Origin: Coprococcus sp.
GTDB taxonomy: Bacteria > Bacillota > Clostridia > Lachnospirales > Lachnospiraceae
DNA length: 12,754 nt
Assembly: GCA_016297325.1 (NCBI GenBank)
Contig: JAEDGW010000078.1
Coordinates: 1-12,754 of the forward strand
Reading direction: 5' to 3'
The translations under genes and the position numbers were made by a program. The notes under the pieces are model-generated. The model was not told where the DNA came from, ran no database searches, and saw nothing but the letters and a program-made list of their open reading frames with translations. The stretch's first letter is position 1, and every line of letters starts with the position of its first letter. This document shows, piece by piece, positions 6,571 through 12,610 of this stretch.

Positions 6571-6989
6571 TATTCATCGGCATTGATCCTGGAACTCATA
6601 CAGGAGTTGCCTTTTGGGATAGCATACAAAGGGAATTCATTGAGTTATCCACCATCCCAATACACCAAGCATTGCTCAAGGTTAAGAAGTTCTACAATGA
6701 CAATAAGGGACATTGTGATATCTGCGTAATTTTTGAGGATGCCAGGCAGAGGACATGGTTTGGCAGGGACAAGAACACCAATGCCAAACTCCAGGGTGCA
6801 GGATCTATCAAGAGGGACTGCAGCATATGGGAGGACTTCTGCAAGGATTATCAGATACCATACAGGGCAGTTCCTCCGCAAAAAGGAGGAACAAAGTGGA
6901 CTGCGGAATACTTCAATTATGTGACCGGATGGCAAGGTAAGACTTCCAACCATGCAAGAGATGCTGCACTCCTGGTGTTAGGTAGGTGA
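6567..6989 (+). CDS. RuvC-like Holliday junction resolvase
   Basis: A 140-aa RNase H-fold nuclease of the phage RuvC-like type, expected to cleave branched DNA (Holliday junctions, replication or packaging intermediates). Acidic active-site residues appear in the usual order: D7 in FIGIDPGTHTGVAFWD, E57 in CVIFEDARQ, and a C-terminal NHARDAALLVLG with H129 and D132. The segment KLQGAGSIKRDCSIWEDFC corresponds to the central helices of RuvC. It starts at ATGA coupling with the preceding small gene. It is shorter than bacterial RuvC (about 170 aa), as is common for phage versions. Its neighbours (sigma-like, DnaA-like, NinB-like proteins) fit a middle-gene recombination module. Confidence 0.82.
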   Translation: MIFIGIDPGTHTGVAFWDSIQREFIELSTIPIHQALLKVKKFYNDNKGHCDICVIFEDARQRTWFGRDKNTNAKLQGAGSIKRDCSIWEDFCKDYQIPYRAVPPQKGGTKWTAEYFNYVTGWQGKTSNHARDAALLVLGR

Positions 6990-7018
6990 CAGAAGGACAC
7001 GAAAGTATATTTTAACTT

Positions 7019-7384
7019 GTGAAATCCAAGGCTGAAATAATAGAGGAACTTGCACGTAACAGGATGGTGGAGACGATGGTTACCAACATTGCCCACCAAC
7101 CTATGTCTGCAGACCTTGAAGATTTGTCCCAAATGGTCTATCTCATCTTGTTGGAATATGACGAGAGGAAACTCCAGGATTTGTACGAACATGAACAGAT
7201 GCACTTCTTCATTGCCCGGATTATCATCAACCAATATAACTCTGTCAATTCTCCCTTTTATGCCATTTTCCGAAAGTTCAGATCCAAGATAGATGAGACA
7301 CTTCAAATGTCTCTTGGAGGACAATGTGACATTGCAGACTTTGATATGCTCGGCTCCTATAAAGTATTGAAGAATGAGGACTGA
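7019..7384 (+). CDS. Sigma-70 region 2-like protein
   Basis: A 121-aa protein starting at GTG 7019; no upstream ATG exists in this frame. The centre (DLEDLSQMVYLILLEY at about 32-47, then FFIARIIINQYNS at about 63-75) follows the sigma-70 region 2 pattern, an acidic DLxQ helix that contacts the RNA polymerase clamp followed by a basic/aromatic helix that recognises the -10 element. Region 3 and region 4 are absent. The next gene, overlapping by 11 bases, supplies a region 4-like helix-turn-helix. The pair may act as a two-polypeptide sigma factor switching transcription toward late genes. The family assignment is by pattern only; an anti-sigma or other RNAP-binding role is possible. Confidence 0.6.
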   Translation: MKSKAEIIEELARNRMVETMVTNIAHQPMSADLEDLSQMVYLILLEYDERKLQDLYEHEQMHFFIARIIINQYNSVNSPFYAIFRKFRSKIDETLQMSLGGQCDIADFDMLGSYKVLKNED

Positions 7385-7658
7385 TGAGATAATCGCGGAA
7401 TTCCGGAAGATAAAGCAGGATTACTCATATGACCCGGATATAATGTGCAACGATGAGGCAAGGATTTCTCGCCTCAAGGAAATTATTGATACCAAACTTT
7501 CTTTGGCAGACAAGACCATCATCATCCTATATGCAGACTGCATGTCCTACCGGAAACTCGGAGCCAGGCTCGGAGTCTCCCATATGACCATCAGAAGAGA
7601 GGTGCAGAGGATTAAGGATATTATACTTGAAGAATACCGAAATGAAAACGATTGTTGA
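7374..7658 (+). CDS. Sigma-70 region 4-like HTH protein
   Basis: A 94-aa protein whose C-terminal half is a clear sigma region 4-type helix-turn-helix: ADKTIIILYADCMSYRKLGA, then RLGVSHMTIRREVQRIKDII (residues about 45-84). The N-terminal 40 residues are charged and helical (DEIIAEFRKIKQDYSYDPD). In full sigma factors this domain reads the -35 element and binds the RNAP beta flap. Here it stands alone, overlapping the region 2-like gene by 11 bases. Equal stoichiometry from coupled translation would suit a split sigma factor. A stand-alone transcription regulator is the alternative. Confidence 0.7.
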   Translation: MRTDEIIAEFRKIKQDYSYDPDIMCNDEARISRLKEIIDTKLSLADKTIIILYADCMSYRKLGARLGVSHMTIRREVQRIKDIILEEYRNENDC

Positions 7659-7962
7659 CCTCATACTATTGGCATTAATCACCATCTACATTGTAGACTT
7701 GTCCGGTTTCACAGATACCTGGTTGAAAGCATTGTCTGCGTACAAGGGTAGGAAGATTAGTCAATTCAAGCCATTCTCCTGCAGTCTATGCATGGTGTGG
7801 TGGGTGTGCCTTATCTTTCTCATTATATCAAGAAAATGTTCCCTGCCGATGGTGGCATTCTCCGCATTGCTCTCCCTGTTGTCCGTTCCTATCGGACAAC
7901 TGCTGATGCTGATAAGGGAGGCAATACTCAAGGCAATCAATTTTCTTATGGAACTGCTATGA
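7642..7962 (+). CDS. Multi-span membrane protein with a CSLC motif
   Basis: A 106-aa membrane protein starting at ATG 7642 inside the 3' end of the region 4-like gene. Hydrophobic spans are visible at about 4-21 (VDLILLALITIYIVDLSGF), 51-63 (VWWVCLIFLII) and 66-92 (MVAFSALLSLLSVPIGQLLM). A loop carrying FKPFSCSLCMVWW places a C-x-x-C next to the second span. I recall the same FxCSLCxVWW pattern in uncharacterised membrane proteins of Bacteroidetes phages. The Cys pair could bind metal or form a disulfide. A role at the membrane, such as superinfection exclusion, is possible but not supported directly. It ends with an ATGA overlap into the next gene. Confidence 0.65.
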   Translation: MKTIVDLILLALITIYIVDLSGFTDTWLKALSAYKGRKISQFKPFSCSLCMVWWVCLIFLIISRKCSLPMVAFSALLSLLSVPIGQLLMLIREAILKAINFLMELL

Positions 7963-8357
7963 ATTTGACCGATGCAATAAAGGCTCTCCCCTACAGGGAG
8001 AAGGAGATGCTCTATAACCATCTTGGGGAACTCTTGCAGGAGGAGAAGTCTATCCGCATGCAAGAGATGGAAAGCAGGATGCAGACCATCATGAAGGAAA
8101 TATGTACGGCAATGGGCATATCTGAATACAATTCACAGAATAGGCAGAAGTCAGTTATGCTCGCCAGGATTATCATTGCCAATATCCTATTGCTCATCGG
8201 AGGGACAGAGACCTCCGTAGGTAAGATAATGGGCAAGCATCACGCAACCATCCATTACTACAAGAACTTATTAGAGGTGTGGCAGGAATACCCTCACATG
8301 TATAGAGAGGAACTGGAACTTTACAACCAAATGAAATCAAGATATGAAATTGAATAA
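7959..8357 (+). CDS. DnaA domain IV-like HTH protein
   Basis: A 132-aa protein starting at ATG 7959 through an ATGA overlap. The N-terminal half (about 10-50) is a charged amphipathic helix, probably a coiled coil (KEMLYNHLGELLQEEKS). Residues about 58-105 match the DNA-binding domain IV of DnaA: NRQKSVMLARIIIANILL, then ETSVGKIMGKHHATIHYYK, where the GKxHATIxHYxK helix is the DnaA-box reading motif. No AAA+ ATPase domain is present, so it cannot be a complete initiator. It may bind DnaA-box-like sites in phage or host DNA to steer replication or regulate transcription. The reading frame stays open upstream to 7788, but that extension lies over the membrane gene. Confidence 0.72.
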   Translation: MNLTDAIKALPYREKEMLYNHLGELLQEEKSIRMQEMESRMQTIMKEICTAMGISEYNSQNRQKSVMLARIIIANILLLIGGTETSVGKIMGKHHATIHYYKNLLEVWQEYPHMYREELELYNQMKSRYEIE

Positions 8358-8676
8358 ACAACAATATGATGCACTTGCACCATACGAAAAGCACTTTGAC
8401 TCTGCGGTCAACCATAGGTGGACAAGGTTCCCCGGTGGTGCTGCCCTGGATATGATACATGACATCCTGCTACAGGTGACAGGTCTTAACCTGCCTGTGA
8501 ACAAGTGTTGCTCCCATTGTATCCTGGAACTGATGACGGAGATGGGCAGAATCTACCTTTCCGACAGGGATGAGATGAAGAGGACGGAGGTGGCAATTAA
8601 AGAATCTTTAATTCCCGATCCTGTCAAGGTGGAGGTCAAGACCAAGAGAAAGTACACACGAAAACCCAAGGAATAA
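8344..8676 (+). CDS. Hypothetical phage protein with a Cys motif and basic tail
   Basis: A 110-aa protein overlapping the previous gene by 14 bases. The N-terminal part (QQYDALAPYEKHFDSAVNHR, then RFPGGAALDMIHDILLQVTG) is helical. A C-C-x-x-C group occurs at NKCCSHCILELM, followed by a very basic C-terminal tail (KVEVKTKRKYTRKPKE). The combination suggests a small nucleic-acid or metal-binding protein. I recall relatives in Bacteroidetes phages beginning MKLxxxQYxALxPYEKxF, all uncharacterised. The stop overlaps the next start (TAATG). Confidence 0.55.
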   Translation: MKLNKQQYDALAPYEKHFDSAVNHRWTRFPGGAALDMIHDILLQVTGLNLPVNKCCSHCILELMTEMGRIYLSDRDEMKRTEVAIKESLIPDPVKVEVKTKRKYTRKPKE

Positions 8677-9113
8677 TGTTGTACGACCTATCAAGTGACT
8701 TCCATCGCAAGTCTTTCATGGCAAGGGTGGAGAACCTAATGGACAAGGGAGCCGTTGTGGAGATGACCGAAAAGGCATTCCGGACACCGAACCAAAATAG
8801 GTATCTGCATCTGCTAATAGGTATTGTTGCTATGGAGACCGGGAATACCCTGGAGGATGTCAAGAGAGAGTATTTCAAGAAGATTGTCAATCCCGACATC
8901 TTCCTGTCCTGGAATACCGATGTGAGGGGGAACGGCATAGCGGTCTATCGGTCTACTGCTGTAGTTAGCAAGGAAGAATTGTCTGTTGCTATAGACCGCT
9001 TCAAGAGATGGGGCGCAGAGAATGGAATATACATGCCCGATGCTACTGATGACAGCGCACTCCGGGAGATAGAAATACAAGTGGGTAGAAATAAGGCATT
9101 TTTAGGGGGATAA
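8676..9113 (+). CDS. NinB-like recombination protein
   Basis: A 145-aa protein resembling the NinB family of lambda-like phages, whose members bind single-stranded DNA and help phage recombination. Matching features are the N-terminal strand segment ending GAVVEMTEK, the core TPNQNRYLHLLIGIVAMETG (QNR at 40-42), a Lys/Arg helix LEDVKREYFKKIV, then AVYRSTAVVSKEELSVAIDR (RST at 92-94) and the closing GIYMPDA. Length agrees with NinB (about 140 aa). It is the last gene of the middle block, sitting with the RuvC-like resolvase, and is followed by the hairpin at 9134-9161. Family identity is by motif pattern, moderately sure. Confidence 0.65.
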   Translation: MLYDLSSDFHRKSFMARVENLMDKGAVVEMTEKAFRTPNQNRYLHLLIGIVAMETGNTLEDVKREYFKKIVNPDIFLSWNTDVRGNGIAVYRSTAVVSKEELSVAIDRFKRWGAENGIYMPDATDDSALREIEIQVGRNKAFLGG

Positions 9114-9133
9114 AAACTGAAATGATTACTTGC

Positions 9134-9161
9134 CCACAATCTTCATTTAAGTTGATTGTGG
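9134..9161 (+). terminator. Hairpin between the recombination and packaging modules
   Basis: CCACAATC (9134-9141) and GATTGTGG (9154-9161) are perfect inverted repeats around a 12-base loop. They lie in the only gap of any size between the two gene blocks (9114-9182). No T-run follows, so if it ends transcription it does so weakly or with help. It may instead be an operator or an RNA-processing site before the strong ribosome binding site of the packaging genes. Confidence 0.4.
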
Positions 9162-9170
9162 CGCATTATA

Positions 9171-9175
9171 GGAGG
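9171..9175 (+). promoter_or_regulatory. Shine-Dalgarno deciding the small-terminase start
   Basis: GGAGG lies 7 nt before ATG 9183. It selects this ATG over upstream in-frame codons near 9156 and marks the beginning of the packaging block. Confidence 0.7.
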
Positions 9176-9182
9176 TAAAGAC

Positions 9183-9593
9183 ATGGCAAATGAACAGAAT
9201 TTGAAACCCTGCCGAAAGGGGGAAACTCATAATCCCAATGGCAGACCGAAGAAATTGGTCAATGTCATAAAGTTGATTCCCAAGGACATGCAGGAGAAAA
9301 TCTATGGTGTCCTTGCCTTTGCTCTCACCCTCCCGGATGAGCGGTCTGCGAAGAAATACCTGGAGAGTCAGCAGGGCGAATTGGGGCAGTATGGCTTTGT
9401 GCTGCAGATAGCAATCAAGCAACTTCTCAAGGATGGTTGGGGATGGTCTGCACTCATGGACATCATGGACAGACTCTATGGAAAGCCAAAGATGTCTGCA
9501 GACATCACTGCAACAGGTGACGGATTGACAATAATTGTCAAAAACCAGGAGGAGAAAGACAAGTTGGACAACATGGGAGGATTGAGCATATGA
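9183..9593 (+). CDS. terS: Small terminase subunit-like protein (DUF5681-like N-terminus)
   Basis: A 136-aa protein with the NPNGRPKKLVNVIK motif near its N-terminus. DUF5681-type proteins and small terminase subunits of many phages carry this G-x-x-x-NPNGRPK signature. The middle is helical with GWGWSALMDIMDRLYGKPK, and the end is an acidic, Gly-containing tail (DGLTIIVKNQEEKDKLDN), as seen in TerS proteins that contact TerL. TerS recognises the packaging site and stimulates the TerL ATPase. It directly precedes DUF3310 and TerL in one overlapping operon. The Shine-Dalgarno at 9171 fixes the start. Confidence 0.72.
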   Translation: MANEQNLKPCRKGETHNPNGRPKKLVNVIKLIPKDMQEKIYGVLAFALTLPDERSAKKYLESQQGELGQYGFVLQIAIKQLLKDGWGWSALMDIMDRLYGKPKMSADITATGDGLTIIVKNQEEKDKLDNMGGLSI

Positions 9594-9802
9594 AGGAAAT
9601 GGTCAATCATCCATCCCATTACAACCAATATCCAATTGAGACCATTGACATGATGGTGTCAATCTTCGGTAAGGAATACACCAGGATGTGGTGTGTCATG
9701 ACTGCATTCAAGTACAGGATGAGACTTGGACACAAGGATGACATCAACCAGGATCTTGCAAAGGAACAATGGTATCTCAACAAGGCAAAGGAACTTGAGT
9801 AA
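9590..9802 (+). CDS. DUF3310 protein
   Basis: A 70-aa protein matching the DUF3310 family almost throughout: VNHPSHYNQYPIETIDMMVS, then MTAFKYRMRLGHKDD and a terminal DLAKEQWYLNKAKE. Family members occur widely in phages and are sometimes annotated as nucleotide-kinase-like; no verified activity is visible from the sequence. It overlaps the TerS stop by ATGA and shares its TAA with the terminase ATG (TAATG). In this position it is translationally locked between the two terminase subunits. DUF3310 genes more often lie among nucleotide metabolism genes. Confidence 0.85.
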   Translation: MKEMVNHPSHYNQYPIETIDMMVSIFGKEYTRMWCVMTAFKYRMRLGHKDDINQDLAKEQWYLNKAKELE

Positions 9803-11985
9803 TGGCAGACATGCAGTTCAGTGGAGTTTTTTGGAAGATATACGATGCAGCATCCTTGCATCCCCGGTATATCTCCAATAAGGGGGGAACAAGGTCTACC
9901 AAGACCTATTCCACCCTGCAGTTCCTGCACCTTCTTATTCCGAAGGTAGACAAGGCAGGAGACATCACATCTGTAGTCAGCGAAACTATACCCCATCTCA
10001 AGAAAGGTGCTTTAAGAGACTTTGAGAATATCATTGGGCATCCCCTCAAGGGAGACCCACATTGGAATGCAACTGACATGGTGTGGACATATGACAATGG
10101 AGCCAAGTTAGAATTCTTCTCTTGTGATAATGCATCCAAGGTGCATGGTTCGCAGAGGAAGAGATTGTTCGTAAATGAGGCGAACCATATCGCATATGAG
10201 ATATTCCGTCAGATGGCAGTCAGAACATCCTCTATCATCTTTCTTGACTATAACCCTGCATCCGTATGTTGGATTCAGCAGAACATAGAGTGTAAGGACA
10301 ACTGCATTCTCATCCGGTCAACCTACAAGGATAATCCTTTCTTGTCGCAGCAGCAGATATTGGAGATAGAGGGTAATAAGTCTGACAAGAATTGGTGGAA
10401 GGTATATGGTGAGGGAATGGAGGGAACCCTGGATGGTCTAATCTATGAATTTGAACAGATTGACCACATGCCACCGAGGAATGCCGACAAGCCACAGGGA
10501 GAGAAGACTGCAGAGGAACTCTATGCAGACTCACTCCAGGAGATACAGGGTCTTGACTTCGGATTCACCAATGACCCGACTGCAAGAGTCCAGGTTTATG
10601 CAGACCCGAAGCGGAAACATGCATATATCCGGGAAAGGTGCTACAGGACACACATGCAGAACAGGCATATCATTGAGGATCTGAAAGAGGATGGTGTTAG
10701 CAGGAGGGTTGAGATTTTTGCAGATTGTGCAGAGCCAAAGTCCATAGCGGATATCCAGGATGCCGGGTTCAATGTCATAGCCTGTGACAAGGATGCACCT
10801 GTTAAGTCAGACAAACTCAAGTTTCAACTCCAATGGATGCAGGGGTGGAAGTTCTTTGTCACAAAGGACTCTCTCAACCTCATTGAGGAGTTGAGAAACT
10901 ATACATGGGCAAAGGACAAGGATGGCAACCTTTTGAATCAGCCAATAGATAAGTTCAATCATTGTTTCACAGGAGATACACTTGTGATGACTGACAAGGG
11001 CATGGTAAGGATTGATCATATTGTTCCAGGTATGCAGGTGGCAACTTCGGATGGTTATCATGAGGTTGTTCATTTGTGGAAAAATGGATGCAGAAAGATA
11101 TGCAGTATAACATTAAAATTTGCTAACTTTGAAATACGGATGAATGTGACTCCGGATCATAAAATCAAAGTTGGCAAAGAATGGAAAAAAGTATCGGAAC
11201 TGAAACCAGGGGACATTCTTTGGGTGTCCAGGTTTTCAATGGAAAGGAATATCATCTCTATCAAGGAGAGAGATATTATTCCAGGGGAACAAGGAGGCTG
11301 CACCGGGTGGTGTGGGAATACTACAACGGAAAGATTCCTCCGGGATACCAAGTCCACCACAAAGACGGGAATCCTGCGAACAATGACATATGCAATCTTG
11401 AGTGTATTCCATACAGGACACACCTTGAAAAACACATTGATGGCATTGTTCAAAGGGGGAAATCGGAGAAATCTGTCAAACACCTGGAATCAATCCGCAC
11501 CAAGGCAGCAGAGTGGCACAGGAGTGATGAGGGTAGAGAATGGCACAGGGAACATGCATCCGGCAAGAAAGAAAGAAAGATTGAATGCACCTGCATTGTA
11601 TGCGGAAAGAAATTCCTATCCGCACATTCGGATGCAAGATTCTGTTCCAACAATTGCAAGTCAAAGTGGAGAAGAGACAACCACCTTGATGATGAAACCA
11701 GGATTTGCCTTGTCTGTGGAAAAGAATTCCGTACCAACAGACATTCCGGTACAATATGTTGTGGAAGGTCATGTGCTGCAGTCTATCGTAATAAACGAAG
11801 AAAGAAATGAGAAGGTTTTTGACCTCCTTGTAGATGGGCAACATGAGTATTTTGCAAATGGCATTCTTGTTCATAATTGCCTTGATGCCTTGAGGTATGG
11901 ACTCTGGACAAAGTATGGGCAGAATGCAGGACATGGACAATATTCAATATCATTTGGAAGACATGGAAGATATACACATCATTGA
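9802..11985 (+). CDS. terL: Large terminase subunit interrupted by an intein
   Basis: The packaging motor ATPase and headful nuclease, 727 aa as encoded and 422 aa after removal of the 305-residue intein. The ATPase domain shows Walker A GGTRSTKT (28-35), a Walker B-like RLFVNEANH (121-129) and motif III FLDYNPAS (147-154). The RNase H-fold nuclease has GLDFGFTNDP with D252, EIFADCAEPKS with D308, and the last motif NH/CLDALRY with D695. The intein sits between H387 and C693, inside this last nuclease motif. The unspliced protein therefore should lack nuclease activity, and splicing should be required for packaging. The ATG overlaps the DUF3310 stop. After the intein only 35 residues of extein remain, ending in a Gly/His-rich tail. 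Confidence 0.93.
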   Translation: MADMQFSGVFWKIYDAASLHPRYISNKGGTRSTKTYSTLQFLHLLIPKVDKAGDITSVVSETIPHLKKGALRDFENIIGHPLKGDPHWNATDMVWTYDNGAKLEFFSCDNASKVHGSQRKRLFVNEANHIAYEIFRQMAVRTSSIIFLDYNPASVCWIQQNIECKDNCILIRSTYKDNPFLSQQQILEIEGNKSDKNWWKVYGEGMEGTLDGLIYEFEQIDHMPPRNADKPQGEKTAEELYADSLQEIQGLDFGFTNDPTARVQVYADPKRKHAYIRERCYRTHMQNRHIIEDLKEDGVSRRVEIFADCAEPKSIADIQDAGFNVIACDKDAPVKSDKLKFQLQWMQGWKFFVTKDSLNLIEELRNYTWAKDKDGNLLNQPIDKFNHCFTGDTLVMTDKGMVRIDHIVPGMQVATSDGYHEVVHLWKNGCRKICSITLKFANFEIRMNVTPDHKIKVGKEWKKVSELKPGDILWVSRFSMERNIISIKERDIIPGEQGGCTGWCGNTTTERFLRDTKSTTKTGILRTMTYAILSVFHTGHTLKNTLMALFKGGNRRNLSNTWNQSAPRQQSGTGVMRVENGTGNMHPARKKERLNAPALYAERNSYPHIRMQDSVPTIASQSGEETTTLMMKPGFALSVEKNSVPTDIPVQYVVEGHVLQSIVINEERNEKVFDLLVDGQHEYFANGILVHNCLDALRYGLWTKYGQNAGHGQYSISFGRHGRYTHH
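10963..11877 (+). mobile_element. Intein in terL with an out-of-frame HNH gene
   Basis: The intein is residues 388-692 of the terminase precursor. Block A is CFTGDTLVMTDKG with Cys1 at 388. Block B is NVTPDHKIKVG (about 448-458) with the TxxH catalytic pair, then KPGDILWVS. Blocks F and G are KVFDLLVDGQHEYFANGILVHN (671-692), ending in His-Asn and followed by Cys+1 at 693. Splicing would join NH to CLDALRY. The roughly 190 residues between about 478 and 670 show no LAGLIDADG or in-frame HNH motif and read as a polar Thr/Ser/Asn/Arg-rich linker. The same DNA in the -1 frame encodes the HNH endonuclease. All splicing residues look intact. Confidence 0.9.
11181..11810 (+). CDS. HNH homing endonuclease nested in the intein in the -1 frame
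   Basis: A 209-aa HNH nuclease entirely inside the intein coding sequence but one base out of frame. The fold starts near residue 15 (VQVFNGKEYHLYQG, then RRLHRVVWEYYNGKIPPGY). The active site is VHHKDGNPANNDICNLE (H59, H60, D62, N72) with later H81 and H85. Two zinc-ribbon-like repeats follow: CIVCGKKF with CSNNC (C138, C141, C155, C159) and CLVCGKEF with CGRSC (C176, C179, C194, C198), then a basic tail. ATG 11181 is the only start after the in-frame stop at 11160-11162. The upstream AAAGA is a weak ribosome site. The TGA falls one codon before intein block F. The likely target is intein-free terL. Confidence 0.85.
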   Translation: MEKSIGTETRGHSLGVQVFNGKEYHLYQGERYYSRGTRRLHRVVWEYYNGKIPPGYQVHHKDGNPANNDICNLECIPYRTHLEKHIDGIVQRGKSEKSVKHLESIRTKAAEWHRSDEGREWHREHASGKKERKIECTCIVCGKKFLSAHSDARFCSNNCKSKWRRDNHLDDETRICLVCGKEFRTNRHSGTICCGRSCAAVYRNKRRKK

Positions 11986-12610
11986 CAATTACAGGGAACT
12001 CCCCATTGGAGATTACCAGGACATTCTTGCGTTATGCAAGGATGACTCCCTGGAGGAACTTGACCGACAAGTCAAGATATTGAGCATCCTCACAAAGGTG
12101 GATGAGGATAGGCTGCTTAATTTACCCATCACAGAATTCAAGGTGCTGACCTCCAAGATGGGGTTCCTGGAAAAGGATTTGCCGACCAAGGTGACAAGGC
12201 TTGCGAAGTCATACAAGATAGGGGGCTTTGAACTTGTCCCGGTCACCGACATTAGGAAGGTGATAACTGCCCAATACATAGATTTTCAGACATTCCACCA
12301 GGCAGGATTTGATGCTCACTTTGTGGAGATTCTGTCCTGCTTACTTGTACCAAAGGGCAAGAAGTACAACCAGGACTATGACATCATTGATGTTCAGGAT
12401 GCGATTAGGAGGAACCTCAATGTCCATGATGCTGCATCCTTATATGCTTTTTTTATGTTCTCCTGCAGAGAATCAATGAAGGATATGTTAACCTTTTCCC
12501 TGCAGGAGGCGAAGAAAATCAAGGACAAGGAGAAGAGGAGGAAAATAGTGGAGCAGATAATGCAGCAGATGATGATTTTGCAGTCAAATGGGGATGGATT
12601 GCCAACATAG
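11963..12610 (+). CDS. Tail assembly chaperone-like protein, short form
   Basis: A 215-aa protein immediately after terL, overlapping its 3' end by 23 bases. The start is taken at ATG 11963 (MEDIHIIDNYRELPIG). Earlier in-frame ATGs from 11897 would lie deep in terL. It is acidic and helical, with ITAQYIDFQTFHQAGFDAHF and ILSCLLVPKGKKYNQDYDI as the most conserved-looking parts, and a basic helical end (AKKIKDKEKRRKIVEQIMQQ). The family is uncertain. Tail-assembly chaperone is suggested mainly by the frameshift signal and the second frame downstream. In most siphophages this gene lies nearer the tape measure gene, so the place next to terL is unusual. A portal-associated or other structural role cannot be excluded. 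Confidence 0.55.
   Translation: MEDIHIIDNYRELPIGDYQDILALCKDDSLEELDRQVKILSILTKVDEDRLLNLPITEFKVLTSKMGFLEKDLPTKVTRLAKSYKIGGFELVPVTDIRKVITAQYIDFQTFHQAGFDAHFVEILSCLLVPKGKKYNQDYDIIDVQDAIRRNLNVHDAASLYAFFMFSCRESMKDMLTFSLQEAKKIKDKEKRRKIVEQIMQQMMILQSNGDGLPT

Noticed and set aside
7788..7958. Extended N-terminus of the DnaA domain IV-like protein
   Set aside because: This part overlaps the well-supported membrane gene in another frame. An ATGA-coupled ATG at 7959 starts the recognisable protein.
9134..9161. Strong intrinsic terminator
   Set aside because: The stem is perfect but only 8 bp with a 12-base loop and no T-run, so I list it only as a possible weak terminator or operator.
10963..11877. Terminase middle region as a LAGLIDADG intein endonuclease
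   Set aside because: No LAGLIDADG-type motif is visible in the terL frame, and the recognisable nuclease is the -1 frame HNH.
11236..11940. Minus-strand ORFs over the intein
   Set aside because: Their translations are Cys/Ser/Leu-rich with no recognisable motif, and they lie opposite two strongly supported + frames.
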